Assembly: GCF_020171985.1 (NCBI RefSeq)
Contig: NZ_JAIVAL010000016.1
Coordinates: forward strand, 1 to 64,000
Source: Halobacillus halophilus
Lineage (GTDB): Bacteria; Bacillota; Bacilli; Bacillales; Halobacillaceae
Direction: 5' to 3'
DNA length: 64,000 nt
Shown here piece after piece: positions 17,247 through 24,961 of the stretch. The position numbers and the translations under genes were made by a program. How positions within the stretch are numbered: position 1 is the first letter of the stretch; each line of letters begins with the position of its first letter. The notes beneath the pieces were generated by a model. That model had not been told where the DNA came from and searched no databases. It saw only the letters and a list, made by a program, of their open reading frames with translations.

Positions 17247-17656
17247 TTTGCTTATTATGTCCCTGTAAAGAGGACTGCTAATGGATTTAACACCCGCCAA
17301 GAAATCATGATACGGAGGATAAAAATGAAACCATATTCTCGATCGGAATTCTTCAAGCCGTTGTTACGACCATAGCACTAACACTAGATCTTTGGATTTT
17401 ATAGATGGCTACGGCCACAGGCCCTCAATCTGTGGCCGTTCGCGAATCAAGTCCTGCCATGTGGATTTGCTGAACAATTACTAACCCCCACATTCGACTG
17501 CAGGCAAAGGGATTATGGCTATGGGGATAGAATCCCCCCCCTATGTGACTGACAACGTTGGCGATGGCGTGAGGCAGTTTAATTAATACCTCCATTCCAA
17601 AATAATAGTACAGTAGTATAAAAAAACCGCCTCTTAGTGAGGAAGGAGACAGCTTT

Positions 17657-18000
17657 ATGGTAAAAATAAGGTAATGGGTGGTGATCTTATTAGCAACTCT
17701 AAATCATCGAACCCCTCACAGGGGGATTTCTCGCTTAAAAATAGCTGGCTTAGCTGGATCACTTTCCTGATAAATCTGGTTGTTATTGTTATTATTTCAA
17801 GCGAAGATGTTGAGATACCTAATTATGTCACGATTTCCCATGTTCTTTTAGCAATAGCGGTTCTAACGGAGTTCACAGGTATATTTACCAGTAAAGGGTT
17901 TGGAAGATTGGTCGGCGGGTTCTCTGTGATCCTAGCTATAAGTATAGCAATTATATTCTTAATAGTTCGCACCGTAGCAAATGCAAGATATCCGCATTGA
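17657..18000 (+). CDS. Small membrane protein with a five-codon leader
   Basis: The main frame, ATG at 17674, gives 108 aa with three membrane helices (LSWITFLINLVVIVIIS, VTISHVLLAIAVLTEFTGIF, LVGGFSVILAISIAIIFLIV). A five-codon frame MVKIR (17657-17674), preceded by GGAAGGAG, ends with TAATG, so its stop overlaps the main start and the two should be translationally coupled. Without this coupling the main start has a poor ribosome site. The family is not recognised. It stands alone between decayed sequence and a divergent regulator. Confidence 0.6.
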
Positions 18001-18187
18001 GATTTTTTTGACTTTTCGTAGCTCGTACTCTCTTTAGTTAATGTAGCTATTATTAAATGGGGCTAAAGATAATTTACATGATATGTTTGGATATAAAATC
18101 TTGTCTAAACGCGAGGCTGCTGTTCCTCCAAGAATTCTTGTAGATAACCAGAACCTACTTCTCTAATTTTAAATAAAGAGGTGGTGT

Positions 18188-18661
18188 TTATCGATCCTTT
18201 AAGTTTTTAAATACGCGATCATGTTCTGCCAGTGTTTCATTGAGCATTTTTATTCCCTCTTTATCCCGCTCACCCTTTTTGCTTAGAATAATTTGGTTAT
18301 TCTTTATTTTAAATTCAATTTCATCTCCAGGTAAAATATTCAATAAATCAACAATGGATTTCGGAAATCCTATCCCAAGGCTCTTTCCCATTTCAACCAC
18401 TTTTTGAGTTTCTATTATTTTGAACGCATGATTAGGGAGTGCTGCAATAAATTCAGGCACTGTTTTAACAATGTGGGAAGTATCCAAGGTACGGTGGGAC
18501 CTTCGCAAAGAGGAGGCATCTTTCGCTCCGAAAACAGTCAGTTCAATACCAGGGAAATTCTTTTTTATTTCCTCGTAAGCACATATTACTTCCTTGGAAG
18601 AAGCCACTTCCAACAACGCTCCAGTCAAACTAGATTTAATATATAGTCTGCTCATTTCCAT
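18188..18661 (-). CDS. AbrB/SpoVT-type DNA-binding protein with extra N-terminal domain
   Basis: A 157-aa protein. The C-terminal part (about 88-140) is an AbrB/MazE swapped-hairpin domain: VVEMGKSLGIGFPKSIVDLLNILPGDEIEFKI..IILSKK. Its tail ETLAEHDRVFKNLKDR matches the tail of the Doc antitoxin at 19547 (ATSKYDQALRNLKDR). The first 85 residues are not recognised. This looks like an orphan antitoxin fused to another domain. It could cross-regulate the AbrB-Doc module 900 bp away, which is inference from the shared tail. Confidence 0.65.
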   Translation of the reverse strand: MEMSRLYIKSSLTGALLEVASSKEVICAYEEIKKNFPGIELTVFGAKDASSLRRSHRTLDTSHIVKTVPEFIAALPNHAFKIIETQKVVEMGKSLGIGFPKSIVDLLNILPGDEIEFKIKNNQIILSKKGERDKEGIKMLNETLAEHDRVFKNLKDR

Positions 18662-18938
18662 TCCCCTATCAGGAGTTTTTTATTTTATATAGAAATTATA
18701 ATTTATTATTATGTATATGTTATCATGTCGACTCGAAACAATCATGGGTGCATTATGTTTCTGTCCAAAATGAGGAGATTTACCACGCTTTAAAGGAGCG
18801 CAGATTTCAGAAATCATAGGTATCTCATAGAAACATTCTGCCGTTTTCCAAAAGTCTTCATACTCGCTTATGACATTATTTATCTGATAATTAATGTCAT
18901 ATACAATATATTTTAATTAATCTAGAATAATCTAGGAG

Positions 18939-19256
18939 ATGATTCCCGATGAAAGACCTTACCTGCGTGGACGACATCGTACAATAAATCCCGGAGACCG
19001 AATCCTTTTTCTACAGGATCTACGCGACGTTCGGTACGATTGTCTTTTCGTACCGGGTGAAATGGAAACTCAGCCCGAATTCGAACTGACCGACGAATCG
19101 ACGCAGGATTTTAAGATCCACCTGTTCGAACAGACGGGCCGGGCGACTACATAATATAAACTTGTTGAACGTGAGGGTCAGGCGTACTATTCCGATGGCA
19201 AACCCCTTTTGCACATGACTCTTCCTGAGCTCCTCACGCTCTTCGAAACACCTTAG
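18939..19256 (+). pseudogene. Broken gene of unknown family
   Basis: The frame from 18939 is open for 71 codons and ends ..GRATT, but the same frame continues past the stop with YKLVEREGQAYYSDGKPLL and LPELLTLFETP to 19256, which looks coding. An overlapping ATG at 18949 is better placed for the AGGAGATG site but stops after 12 codons. At least one nonsense change and possibly a frameshift are needed to explain this. GC content is higher than in nearby sequence. No family recognised. Confidence 0.4.
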
Positions 19257-19288
19257 ACCGACGCCCTCCCCGGCGGTCGGTTTAATTT
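19257..19288 (+). terminator. Terminator after the broken gene
   Basis: ACCGACGCC pairs with GGCGGTCGGT across CTCCCC, followed by TTTAATTT. Confidence 0.65.
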
Positions 19289-19546
19289 AGCAAACCATTC
19301 AATATTAAGTCATAGTATTACATATCATTATTCCACCTTAGTGTTACGTGTTGTGATTTGTGATTTTTTGCATAAGCTACATGATAATGGATACCGGAAT
19401 TATGAGTACGGCATGAACCAATAGTGGTTTTCTGCACTTCTCCGTATGAAAATTGTGTTATAATTGTATAAACAATCATAATTATATAGACAAGACGTTA
19501 TAATTTAACGATTTCTTGTCCAGGATGGGAAGGAGATTGTAAAGAA

Positions 19547-19828
19547 ATGAGTGTGAATGCGTTGAACGAAAAGCATGAGAAGACTTACACACGTAAAGTC
19601 AGCCAAGTAGGCAACAGTTTATCCTTCAATATCCCCAAAGACCTTGCTAAGCAGCTGCACGTTTCTAAAGGTGATGAACTTCATATCCATTATGATGAAA
19701 AAGAAGACGGGATCATTGTAAAAAAAGCGAATCGCGTCCCCGATGGTGTTCGACCTGAAATGCTAAAAGCGATGAACAGAGCTACTTCAAAGTATGACCA
19801 AGCTCTCCGTAATTTAAAAGACAGATAA
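19547..19828 (+). CDS. AbrB-family antitoxin of a Doc toxin
   Basis: A 93-aa MazE/AbrB-type antitoxin. The swapped-hairpin core is RKVSQVGNSLSFNIPKDLAKQL..VSKGDELHI (about residues 17-50), followed by a flexible C-terminal tail ending ALRNLKDR that would bind the toxin. The ATG follows GAAGGAGATTG. The promoter region contains the palindrome-like TTATAATTGT...ACAATCATAATTATA (about 19459-19488), a candidate autoregulatory operator. The doc gene begins 18 bp after this stop, the usual antitoxin-first order. Confidence 0.85.
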   Translation: MSVNALNEKHEKTYTRKVSQVGNSLSFNIPKDLAKQLHVSKGDELHIHYDEKEDGIIVKKANRVPDGVRPEMLKAMNRATSKYDQALRNLKDR

Positions 19829-19846
19829 AGTGGGGTTGTTTGGGGA

Positions 19847-20266
19847 ATGGTGTATTTTACTGAAGAAGAAATTCTCTATTTGCATTATACAATGATGGAG
19901 ATGTACGACGATCTCGACCAAGCGGGTATTTACTCTCGGAGTGCATTTGAAGCTATGCTGGAAAGACCCAGGACCGAATTATTCGGAGAAGAACAGTTCC
20001 CTTCTCTTTTCCAAAAAGCCTGCTGCTATTTTCACTCGATTGCCAGGAGTGGCCATATTTTTAATAACGGAAATAAGCGAACCGCGCTTACGGTCCTTGA
20101 GACTTATCTAAATATGAACGGTTGGGAACTCGCTTTTACCAATAAAGAAGCAGAGGATTTCACAGTGTATGTGGCAAAGGATGATAAATTCAAAGAAAAC
20201 GACTGCATAGACTACCTCCTGGAAGAACTGTCTCCCTATCTCGTCATATTAGAAGATGAACGTTAA
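19847..20266 (+). CDS. doc: Death-on-curing (Doc/Fic-fold) toxin
   Basis: A 139-aa Doc family protein. The Fic-type motif HIFNNGNKRTA (His70 to Ala80) is intact, matching HxFx(N/D)(A/G)NKR. Doc of phage P1 phosphorylates elongation factor EF-Tu and stops translation. Here the partner is an AbrB-type antitoxin. As an addiction module it would stabilise the element against loss. The tuf gene for the presumed target lies in the same window at 60201-61391. Confidence 0.88.
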   Translation: MVYFTEEEILYLHYTMMEMYDDLDQAGIYSRSAFEAMLERPRTELFGEEQFPSLFQKACCYFHSIARSGHIFNNGNKRTALTVLETYLNMNGWELAFTNKEAEDFTVYVAKDDKFKENDCIDYLLEELSPYLVILEDER

Positions 20267-20279
20267 AGACAACATTGAG

Positions 20280-20400
20280 CCCCCAAGACTTCGGATCGGA
20301 AGCCTTGCCGGGTTTTATTTTTTGTATTGATTTCGCGCGATCAAAAAAACAGGAATTTACCACCCCCTTCTTGCAGGCTCGGGAAGGTTTTTTGTTTTGA
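20280..20400 (+). terminator. Two terminator-like hairpins after doc
   Basis: The first hairpin (about 20285-20325) pairs CAAGACTTC with GGAAGCCTTG and ends in TTTTATTTTTTG. The second (about 20372-20397) pairs CCTTC with GAAGG and ends in TTTTTTG. Confidence 0.5.
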
Positions 20401-20537
20401 ATTATATTCCATGTTATGTAATACATAAACCATTTCATTAAACCTAACCAAAACCCTCACCCGGGATGGCGTAACCAGGCTGGTTTACGCTACACTTCAT
20501 GTACCCGTAATCTTGATTAAGAGAAAGGAAAATCTCT

Positions 20538-20860
20538 ATGGATCGTGAGATCGAAACCCTCATCGTACAATCCATCACCCTGCCTATGGTCTTGAAGGTT
20601 TTCGAACGTGACAAAGAAACGTTCAGCACCTGGCGCATGCAGAAATCATGCTTCGAGTTTCCGTCGTGGATACAAAAGACGGAAAGCAATTGTCCGTCGT
20701 CGTAGAGCTTGAGGGGACCAACCATCAGGTGATGGATATAGCCGAAGTCGCCCAGTATGCCGAGGTGATCGGAGAGGCGGGTGTGGAAAAAGTGTTGCTC
20801 CACATCCTCAACGAAGAAGAAAAGGCGGTCGAAATGAACATCGAAGGGCCCATTCATTAA
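20538..20860 (+). pseudogene. Unknown short gene split by an apparent frameshift
   Basis: The ATG at 20538 (AAAGGA upstream) opens 55 codons (MDREIETLIVQSITLPMVLK...), which end in a different frame from a 70-codon frame starting at 20648 (MLRVSVVDTKDGKQLSVVVE...). The second ATG has no ribosome site, and the reading frames overlap by about 60 bases. One gene of about 107 codons with a single-base shift near 20630-20650 explains both. Codon use is GC-rich like the following genes. No family recognised. A sequencing error or programmed shift is also possible. Confidence 0.5.
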
Positions 20861-20939
20861 CGAATAGAAGCGACCATCAGCTCCCGAGGCGGCGGGGGCT
20901 TTCTTCTTGTCTAAAAACAAGCCTACATCAAAGGAGTGG

Positions 20940-21374
20940 ATGCAATTGCCGAACACGAAAACCGAACCTTATATCCAACCGAGTCTTTCTGTGGACGCCG
21001 CATGCAGCGGCAATCCCGGGGAGATGGAATACCAAGGCGTAGATACCGCCACGGGCGAGCCGGTGTTCACCTCGAAGGTGTATCCGGTCGGTACGAACAA
21101 CCTGGGCGAATTCCTCGCCGTCGTTCACGCTCTGAAATACCTGCACGACCAAGGGTCGCGCGTCCCGGTTTATTCGGATTCGCACACGGCTCTCGCGTGG
21201 GTCCGGAACCGGCGGGCCAACACGAACCTGAAACGAAACGCCGACACCGAAGGATTGTGGCAGGACATCGATGCCGCCATCCAGTGGCTGCATACGCATG
21301 AATTTCCCAATCCGGTTCTGAAATGGGAGACGAAATCGTGGGGCGAGGTCAAAGCGGACTTCGGCCGCAAGTGA
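20940..21374 (+). CDS. RNase H-like ribonuclease
   Basis: An RNase HI-fold protein of about 144 aa. The acidic residues sit in SVDAACSGNPG (first Asp), NNLGEFLAVVHAL (Glu), YSDSHTALAWV (Asp) and the final KADFGRK (Asp), so the DEDD catalytic set is complete. Such enzymes cut RNA in RNA-DNA hybrids and may help replicate the element. Start is uncertain: the ATG at 20940 is only 3 bases after AAAGGAG, and a TTG at 20946 has ideal spacing. The base composition is richer in GC than flanking DNA, suggesting transfer. Confidence 0.85.
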   Translation: MQLPNTKTEPYIQPSLSVDAACSGNPGEMEYQGVDTATGEPVFTSKVYPVGTNNLGEFLAVVHALKYLHDQGSRVPVYSDSHTALAWVRNRRANTNLKRNADTEGLWQDIDAAIQWLHTHEFPNPVLKWETKSWGEVKADFGRK

Positions 21375-21378
21375 AGCA

Positions 21379-21410
21379 AAAAAGGAGGCGCTGAGCGCCT
21401 CCTTTTCTTT
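21379..21410. terminator. Bidirectional terminator between RNase H and AbrB genes
   Basis: AAAAGGAGGCGCT and AGCGCCTCCTTTT form a near-perfect stem between convergent genes. Confidence 0.8.
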
Positions 21411-21424
21411 TATTTCATCACGAA

Positions 21425-21691
21425 TCAGTTCGAATAAAGATAATCCCGGAGCATCTCTTTTCCTTTCGGGCTTACGTACTGCCCGCCGGGGAGTTGAATG
21501 TTTTCGTCACTAATTTCCCCTGTGACAAAACAGGCTTTTTCCACTTTATATTTCTGCAAAATAATCCGCTGGTTATCCACGAATATTTCCACGGGGTCTT
21601 TTTCTCTTATATCTAAACTCCTTCGGAGCTCCATCGGGAGAACCACACGCCCCAATTCATCCACTTTTCTTACAATACCGGTGCTTTTCAT
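21425..21691 (-). CDS. AbrB-family transcriptional regulator
   Basis: An 88-aa AbrB/Abh-like transition-state regulator. The DNA-binding swapped hairpin is complete: MKSTGIVRKVDELGRVVLPMELRRSLDIREKDPVEIFVD..IILQKY. The C-terminal region carries one Cys (KACFVTGEIS) and ends YLYSN. In bacilli such proteins repress late-growth genes in rich conditions. On an element it may couple cargo expression to growth phase. It is convergent with the RNase H gene and divergent from the small genes at 21899 onwards. Confidence 0.85.
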   Translation of the reverse strand: MKSTGIVRKVDELGRVVLPMELRRSLDIREKDPVEIFVDNQRIILQKYKVEKACFVTGEISDENIQLPGGQYVSPKGKEMLRDYLYSN

Positions 21692-21843
21692 TCGGCACGC
21701 TCCTTTATCTGATTCTATCCAAATACCGTCGTCCCCTCACTAAACTGTGAGAATAAGGAAACAAAGGCATCTGTTGGTATTTTAATAGAAAAATAGCTTA
21801 TAACCAAATTCAGTGTATGTGATCCCCCGAATGAAGACGAGCT

Positions 21844-21862
21844 GTCGCGCGGGGCGCAACCA
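21844..21862 (+). promoter_or_regulatory. Conserved GC-rich leader motif, copy 1
   Basis: gtcgcgcggggcgcaacca matches 24523-24541 with one mismatch. Each copy lies 40-85 bp before the ribosome site of a short unknown gene. It may be an RNA or protein-binding control site. Confidence 0.45.
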
Positions 21863-21898
21863 GTCAAATGCGCGAAGTTATTAAAAGGAGGATGACCT

Positions 21899-22015
21899 AT
21901 GGAACTAAAACCGGTCACATCAGAAAATCATTGCGAGATTTGTGCGAGCCATGAACACCTGTCCCCAGAGTGGATGGATAAACACATTGAAAATAAAGGA
22001 TGTACGGCGGAGTGA
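21899..22015 (+). CDS. Very small Cys/His protein (38 aa)
   Basis: An ATG 7 bases after AAAGGAGG opens a 38-codon frame that contains HCEICASHEHLSPEWMDKH, a CxxC plus several His residues that could bind a metal. It is directly followed by the 79-aa gene at 22056, so the two probably form an operon. The family is not recognised. Confidence 0.5.
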   Translation: MELKPVTSENHCEICASHEHLSPEWMDKHIENKGCTAE

Positions 22016-22055
22016 GTCACGTCTATACAACCATCAATCAAAGGAGCTGGAACAG

Positions 22056-22295
22056 ATGAAACTATATGCCAGAGAGAAAGCAACGGGGCAAATCGTCGAA
22101 GTGGTGTCCCTCCAGAATACCAAAAGCAAAGTAGGGGTTATTTGTCCGGCCGAAGGACACTTGAGCCTCCAGAAAAACGACATCGATTTGATTGGATTCC
22201 GGAACGGCAAAGGAGCGACAGGTGAGCTGCAATGCCCAAACGAAGACGACCGAAAAGACATCGAGCACTATGTAGCGAAAAACTGGATCACATGA
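22056..22295 (+). CDS. Unrecognised small protein (79 aa)
   Basis: The ATG at 22056 has AAAGGAG 8-9 bases upstream and is preferred to the in-frame ATG at 21942, which would overlap the 38-codon gene. The protein starts MKLYAREKATGQIVEVVSLQ and resembles a small beta-rich fold (short strands IVEVVSLQ, KVGVICP, IDLIGF). Two Cys are present. Function unknown; a terminator follows immediately. Confidence 0.6.
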   Translation: MKLYAREKATGQIVEVVSLQNTKSKVGVICPAEGHLSLQKNDIDLIGFRNGKGATGELQCPNEDDRKDIEHYVAKNWIT

Positions 22296-22305
22296 ATCCG
22301 AGCTT

Positions 22306-22336
22306 ACCGCGGCGGAGTTTCGCCGCGGGGGTTTCT
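22306..22336 (+). terminator. Terminator
   Basis: CCGCGGCG (22308-22315) pairs with CGCCGCGG (22321-22328), then GGGTTTCTTT. Confidence 0.7.
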
Positions 22337-22364
22337 TTGGATGAACAGGAGGTTTTCGCGCTGT

Positions 22365-22865
22365 ATGGACATCGCTGATTTCAGTTATCAACTAAAAAAC
22401 GTTCTTTGGTCCGAGGAGGCATTGTCCCTCATCCCTGATTTCGGGTGGAACGACGGGGGTTGCCGCTCCCTCATGAAAGCCTTTATGATTTGGTTCGGTT
22501 CTGATTCATTACGCACGTATCAAATTGTGAAAGAACCGGACCAGTTTCACTCCGAGCACGCGTTTGTACGCCTCGGCGACTGGTTTCTGGACGGGGACGG
22601 TGTCTCGGGACTTCTTGAAATGAAACACCGCTGGCTCTATGAGGAAGGATTCAGCGCTGTCATCATTCGCGAATTCGATCCGGAGACCGAACCAAACCAC
22701 AGCAACGGAGAAGAACCGCATTATATTCATCCGGCCTTGATTCGCAAGCTGGTTCAGATTCTGGATAAACACTTCCACCACCAAGAGGTTTACGCATTAC
22801 TGCAATCTCCTCTCCAACCAACTATACAAATAAAAAAGGAGCCGTCCCATGAAACTGAATTCTAA
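22365..22865 (+). CDS. Unrecognised protein (166 aa)
   Basis: The ATG at 22365 lies 12 bases after AGGAGG; the in-frame ATG at 22341 overlaps that site and is rejected. The soluble sequence has an aromatic core: WNDGGCRSLMKAFMIWFG near the start, then DQFHSEHAFVRLGDWFLDGDG and a His-rich end (DKHFHHQEVYALL). The H/D/C composition (GGC..SEHAFV..DGDG) recalls small papain-like or transglutaminase-like folds, but this is only a hint. It overlaps the next start by 17 bp, suggesting coupled translation. Confidence 0.55.
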   Translation: MDIADFSYQLKNVLWSEEALSLIPDFGWNDGGCRSLMKAFMIWFGSDSLRTYQIVKEPDQFHSEHAFVRLGDWFLDGDGVSGLLEMKHRWLYEEGFSAVIIREFDPETEPNHSNGEEPHYIHPALIRKLVQILDKHFHHQEVYALLQSPLQPTIQIKKEPSHETEF

Positions 22866-23094
22866 ACAGCAATCCTACCAGGGCATCCCGCTCAGACTCA
22901 TCAAACGCAAGTACAAACATTTCAAGGCGAAGCGATTTACGATCAATGATACCAGACAGAACGTGTGGATTCCGAACAAACATCTCGACCATGATGGAAC
23001 GATCAAACCGGGGGAGGATCTCGATTACATCTTCCGCAAAGCGGAGCGAAAGCTGGAGCTCGCAGAAGTGAGCTGGGGTTGGACCCGAGATTGA
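22849..23094 (+). CDS. Unrecognised basic protein (81 aa)
   Basis: The ATG is preceded by AAAAGGAGC with good spacing and lies inside the end of the previous gene. The protein is strongly basic in its first half (RLIKRKYKHFKAKRF) and acidic later, ending WGWTRD, so nucleic-acid binding is conceivable. No family recognised. The two genes likely form one operon. Confidence 0.55.
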   Translation: MKLNSKQQSYQGIPLRLIKRKYKHFKAKRFTINDTRQNVWIPNKHLDHDGTIKPGEDLDYIFRKAERKLELAEVSWGWTRD

Positions 23095-23257
23095 AGAAAT
23101 TTTAAAGAGGAATATAACGCGCCAATGTCTTAGAGAGCGCACGGTAAAACAATCAAAACACTGAAATGAAACACATTTTGTTATAATGGAAAAATACTCC
23201 TTCATGTTGGAATATATGTATAGTAATCGGGCAAACTATTAAGTTAGGAGGACGAAT

Positions 23258-23560
23258 ATGAAAAAAGCGAATGCAGTTTTTATGATCCTATCAGGATTGC
23301 TGGTCTTCTTTAACTTCACCACATCCATCGGTGGTATTGTGATGGGCGGCGAGCAAGCTCTAGCCATTCTTATGCTGGGATTAATCCCATTAATCATCTG
23401 GATCATCTTGCTGATTTTGTTACAGAAAAAGAAAGAGGTTGCATCGTTCACTCTCCCCGTGTATATCGGTTTGACCATACTGCTCGGGATTCATTTTTAT
23501 TTCCTAACCACAGACTTGTCCTACGGATTCAGTACAATCTTATCGTTCTTTGGGTTATAA
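23258..23560 (+). CDS. Three-helix membrane protein facing a PLA2-like gene (possible immunity, pair 1)
   Basis: A 100-aa protein with three hydrophobic segments (VFMILSGLLVFFNFTTSIGG, ALAILMLGLIPLIIWIILLIL, LPVYIGLTILLGIHFYFL) and a short basic stretch, QKKKE, before the last helix. The ATG follows TTAGGAGG. It is convergent with the PLA2-like gene at 23610 and shares its terminator. Two other PLA2-like genes in this element have the same kind of partner with the same order of helices and basic loop, which suggests a functional pairing. Family unknown. Confidence 0.65.
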   Translation: MKKANAVFMILSGLLVFFNFTTSIGGIVMGGEQALAILMLGLIPLIIWIILLILLQKKKEVASFTLPVYIGLTILLGIHFYFLTTDLSYGFSTILSFFGL

Positions 23561-23596
23561 AAAAAGCGGCATGAGAAATCATGCCGCTTTTATCTA
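23561..23596. terminator. Bidirectional terminator of pair 1
   Basis: AAAGCGGCATGA and TCATGCCGCTTT form a perfect 12-bp stem between the convergent genes. Confidence 0.85.
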
Positions 23597-23609
23597 TTTA
23601 GTTGGGAAG

Positions 23610-24293
23610 TTAGCAGCGATCAAAGACGGCGTTGATAGTCACGTATAAATCATAATTCGTCCATTTGTTGTCAGCCGCACAATCGAGCAGAATTTCATCA
23701 CATTGGCAATCGCCGTTTCCATACGTTCTCCAGCAATTGTCGTGAGCTTTACAACAGTCGTCTAACGCATCTCGGCTCGACCCGCCACCAAAGTCTCCGT
23801 AAGTGCCGCAGTTCCTTCCGCAGTAACTGTATCCGATATTGACGTTACCCATGACGTAGTAAGGATAACAACCGTCTCCAAAGCTGGCCTGGATGGTTGC
23901 ACCGTCTTGTTCTTCTTCTGTTTCTTCTTCAGCACCCGTCTCCAAATCTTTGCTGAGAAAAGCTGTCGCCTTCTTATCTTTTACGGAAAACAGCTTGACT
24001 CCGTCCCGATTTGGGGTAAAGGCCGCTCCGAAAAATTGAAGCTCGAACTTACCCTTGATTTCTTTGAACACAATGTCCATCTCGGCTTTATCCTCAAACG
24101 CCAATTTAATTTTTCCGATAGGTGGTGTGTCCGGGTTTTTCGTATCGACCACGAAAGCCTCCTCGACTTTCCTTTCCACATTGCTAAGGTTTTGAAGCTC
24201 ATTCAGAGCCATCAAGAGGGGTTGATAATTTTGATGCGTTTTAGCCAAAGCAATGATCTGTTCGACTCTTTTTTCCGTTAATTGTTTCTTCAT
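23610..24293 (-). CDS. Phospholipase A2-like cysteine-rich protein, pair 1
   Basis: A 227-aa protein. The C-terminal domain carries hallmarks of secreted phospholipase A2: a calcium-loop-like YCGRNCGTYGDFGGG and the catalytic helix DDCCKAHDNC (His184, Asp185), followed by QCDE..DC. The ten or so Cys suggest disulphide bonds and thus action outside the cytoplasm, but there is no Sec signal peptide. The first 140 residues are a charged domain beginning MKKQLTEKRVEQIIALAKTH, which may serve as leader or adaptor. PLA2 enzymes release a fatty acid from the sn-2 position of phospholipids. It faces a three-helix membrane protein gene. A toxin role is inference. Confidence 0.75.
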   Translation of the reverse strand: MKKQLTEKRVEQIIALAKTHQNYQPLLMALNELQNLSNVERKVEEAFVVDTKNPDTPPIGKIKLAFEDKAEMDIVFKEIKGKFELQFFGAAFTPNRDGVKLFSVKDKKATAFLSKDLETGAEEETEEEQDGATIQASFGDGCYPYYVMGNVNIGYSYCGRNCGTYGDFGGGSSRDALDDCCKAHDNCWRTYGNGDCQCDEILLDCAADNKWTNYDLYVTINAVFDRC

Positions 24294-24624
24294 TATGGTA
24301 AATCCTCCTTTTAAATGTCCGAAGCATAGTTGAACGTGACAATTTCTCCATCACATTCAGAATTATTCAGGAATTCCTTGTCCGTTTGCGGATCATGATT
24401 ACGCTCCGTCTGGAAACCTGCCTTATGGGAACAACGATCTTGCTCACCCCCTATATTTTATAAAGAGGGCAAAGGGCCGAAAAAATCCAAATTCCTTTTA
24501 CATTTTTTTTAATCAATAAGAAGTCGCGCCGGGCGCAACCAAGAAAACGAGCGACGGTTCTATGTAAAAACTGGTAAATTTATCCAAACAATTAAATATA
24601 TAATATAATTAGGAGGAATGTCAA
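24294..24624. other. Intergenic region between divergent genes
   Basis: No gene. It contains the ribosome site of the PLA2-like gene (AAAAGGAGG near 24302-24310), presumably divergent promoters, and the second copy of the GTCGCGC leader motif at 24523-24541. Confidence 0.5.
24523..24541 (+). promoter_or_regulatory. Conserved GC-rich leader motif, copy 2
   Basis: gtcgcgccgggcgcaacca, one mismatch to 21844-21862, lies 70 bp before the AGGAGG of the gene at 24625. Confidence 0.45.
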
Positions 24625-24924
24625 GTGTTATTTGAAATCAGAGACGAAAAAGGAAATGTCTATAACAAAGTGGAACATCCCGCGGTGGTCTTCGATAAGG
24701 ACTGCGGAACGCTTCTTAAAATCGGCAGCCGAGAGAAAATGCTTGCGTATTTCAACGAGACGAACGATAAATACCGGGCGAAAGGGCTCGATGACATGGC
24801 GGATAACCTGTACTACATGGAACTACCGAAAGATCAGGACGAAATCGATCGCGTCTTTCACAACACCGGGTACATCAAGCGTCTGTATGAAAAATCGTTC
24901 CCTCATCAACGGAACGCGCAGTAA
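24625..24924 (+). CDS. Unrecognised protein (99 aa)
   Basis: A GTG start 8 bases after AGGAGG. The protein is soluble and acidic, starting with LFEIRDEKGNVYNKVEHPAV (possible beta hairpins) and ending in charged helices (DEIDRVFHNTGYIKRLYEKS). No family recognised. A two-helix membrane protein gene follows after 37 bp with its own ribosome site, so the two are probably co-transcribed. Confidence 0.55.
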   Translation: MLFEIRDEKGNVYNKVEHPAVVFDKDCGTLLKIGSREKMLAYFNETNDKYRAKGLDDMADNLYYMELPKDQDEIDRVFHNTGYIKRLYEKSFPHQRNAQ

Positions 24925-24961
24925 ATTCAGCTACATAGAAAAAAGAAAGGAGTGAAGATCC

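Larger units (their letters stand above)
16465..17673. other. Decayed stretch with a type I toxin relic and second copy of the duplicated segment
   Basis: No gene longer than about 50 codons is credible. It contains the toxin/antisense RNA relic (16791-16995), a C-terminal remnant (17090-17246), a frameshifted hydrophobic peptide (about 17320-17404), a perfect CGGCCACAG/CTGTGGCCG hairpin (about 17413-17440) and, just before the next gene, a five-codon leader. Confidence 0.5.

Noticed and set aside
20936-21301. Alternative frames over the RNase H gene (121 and 123 codons)
   Set aside because: High GC leaves other frames open; only the RNase H frame has a recognised family and a ribosome site.
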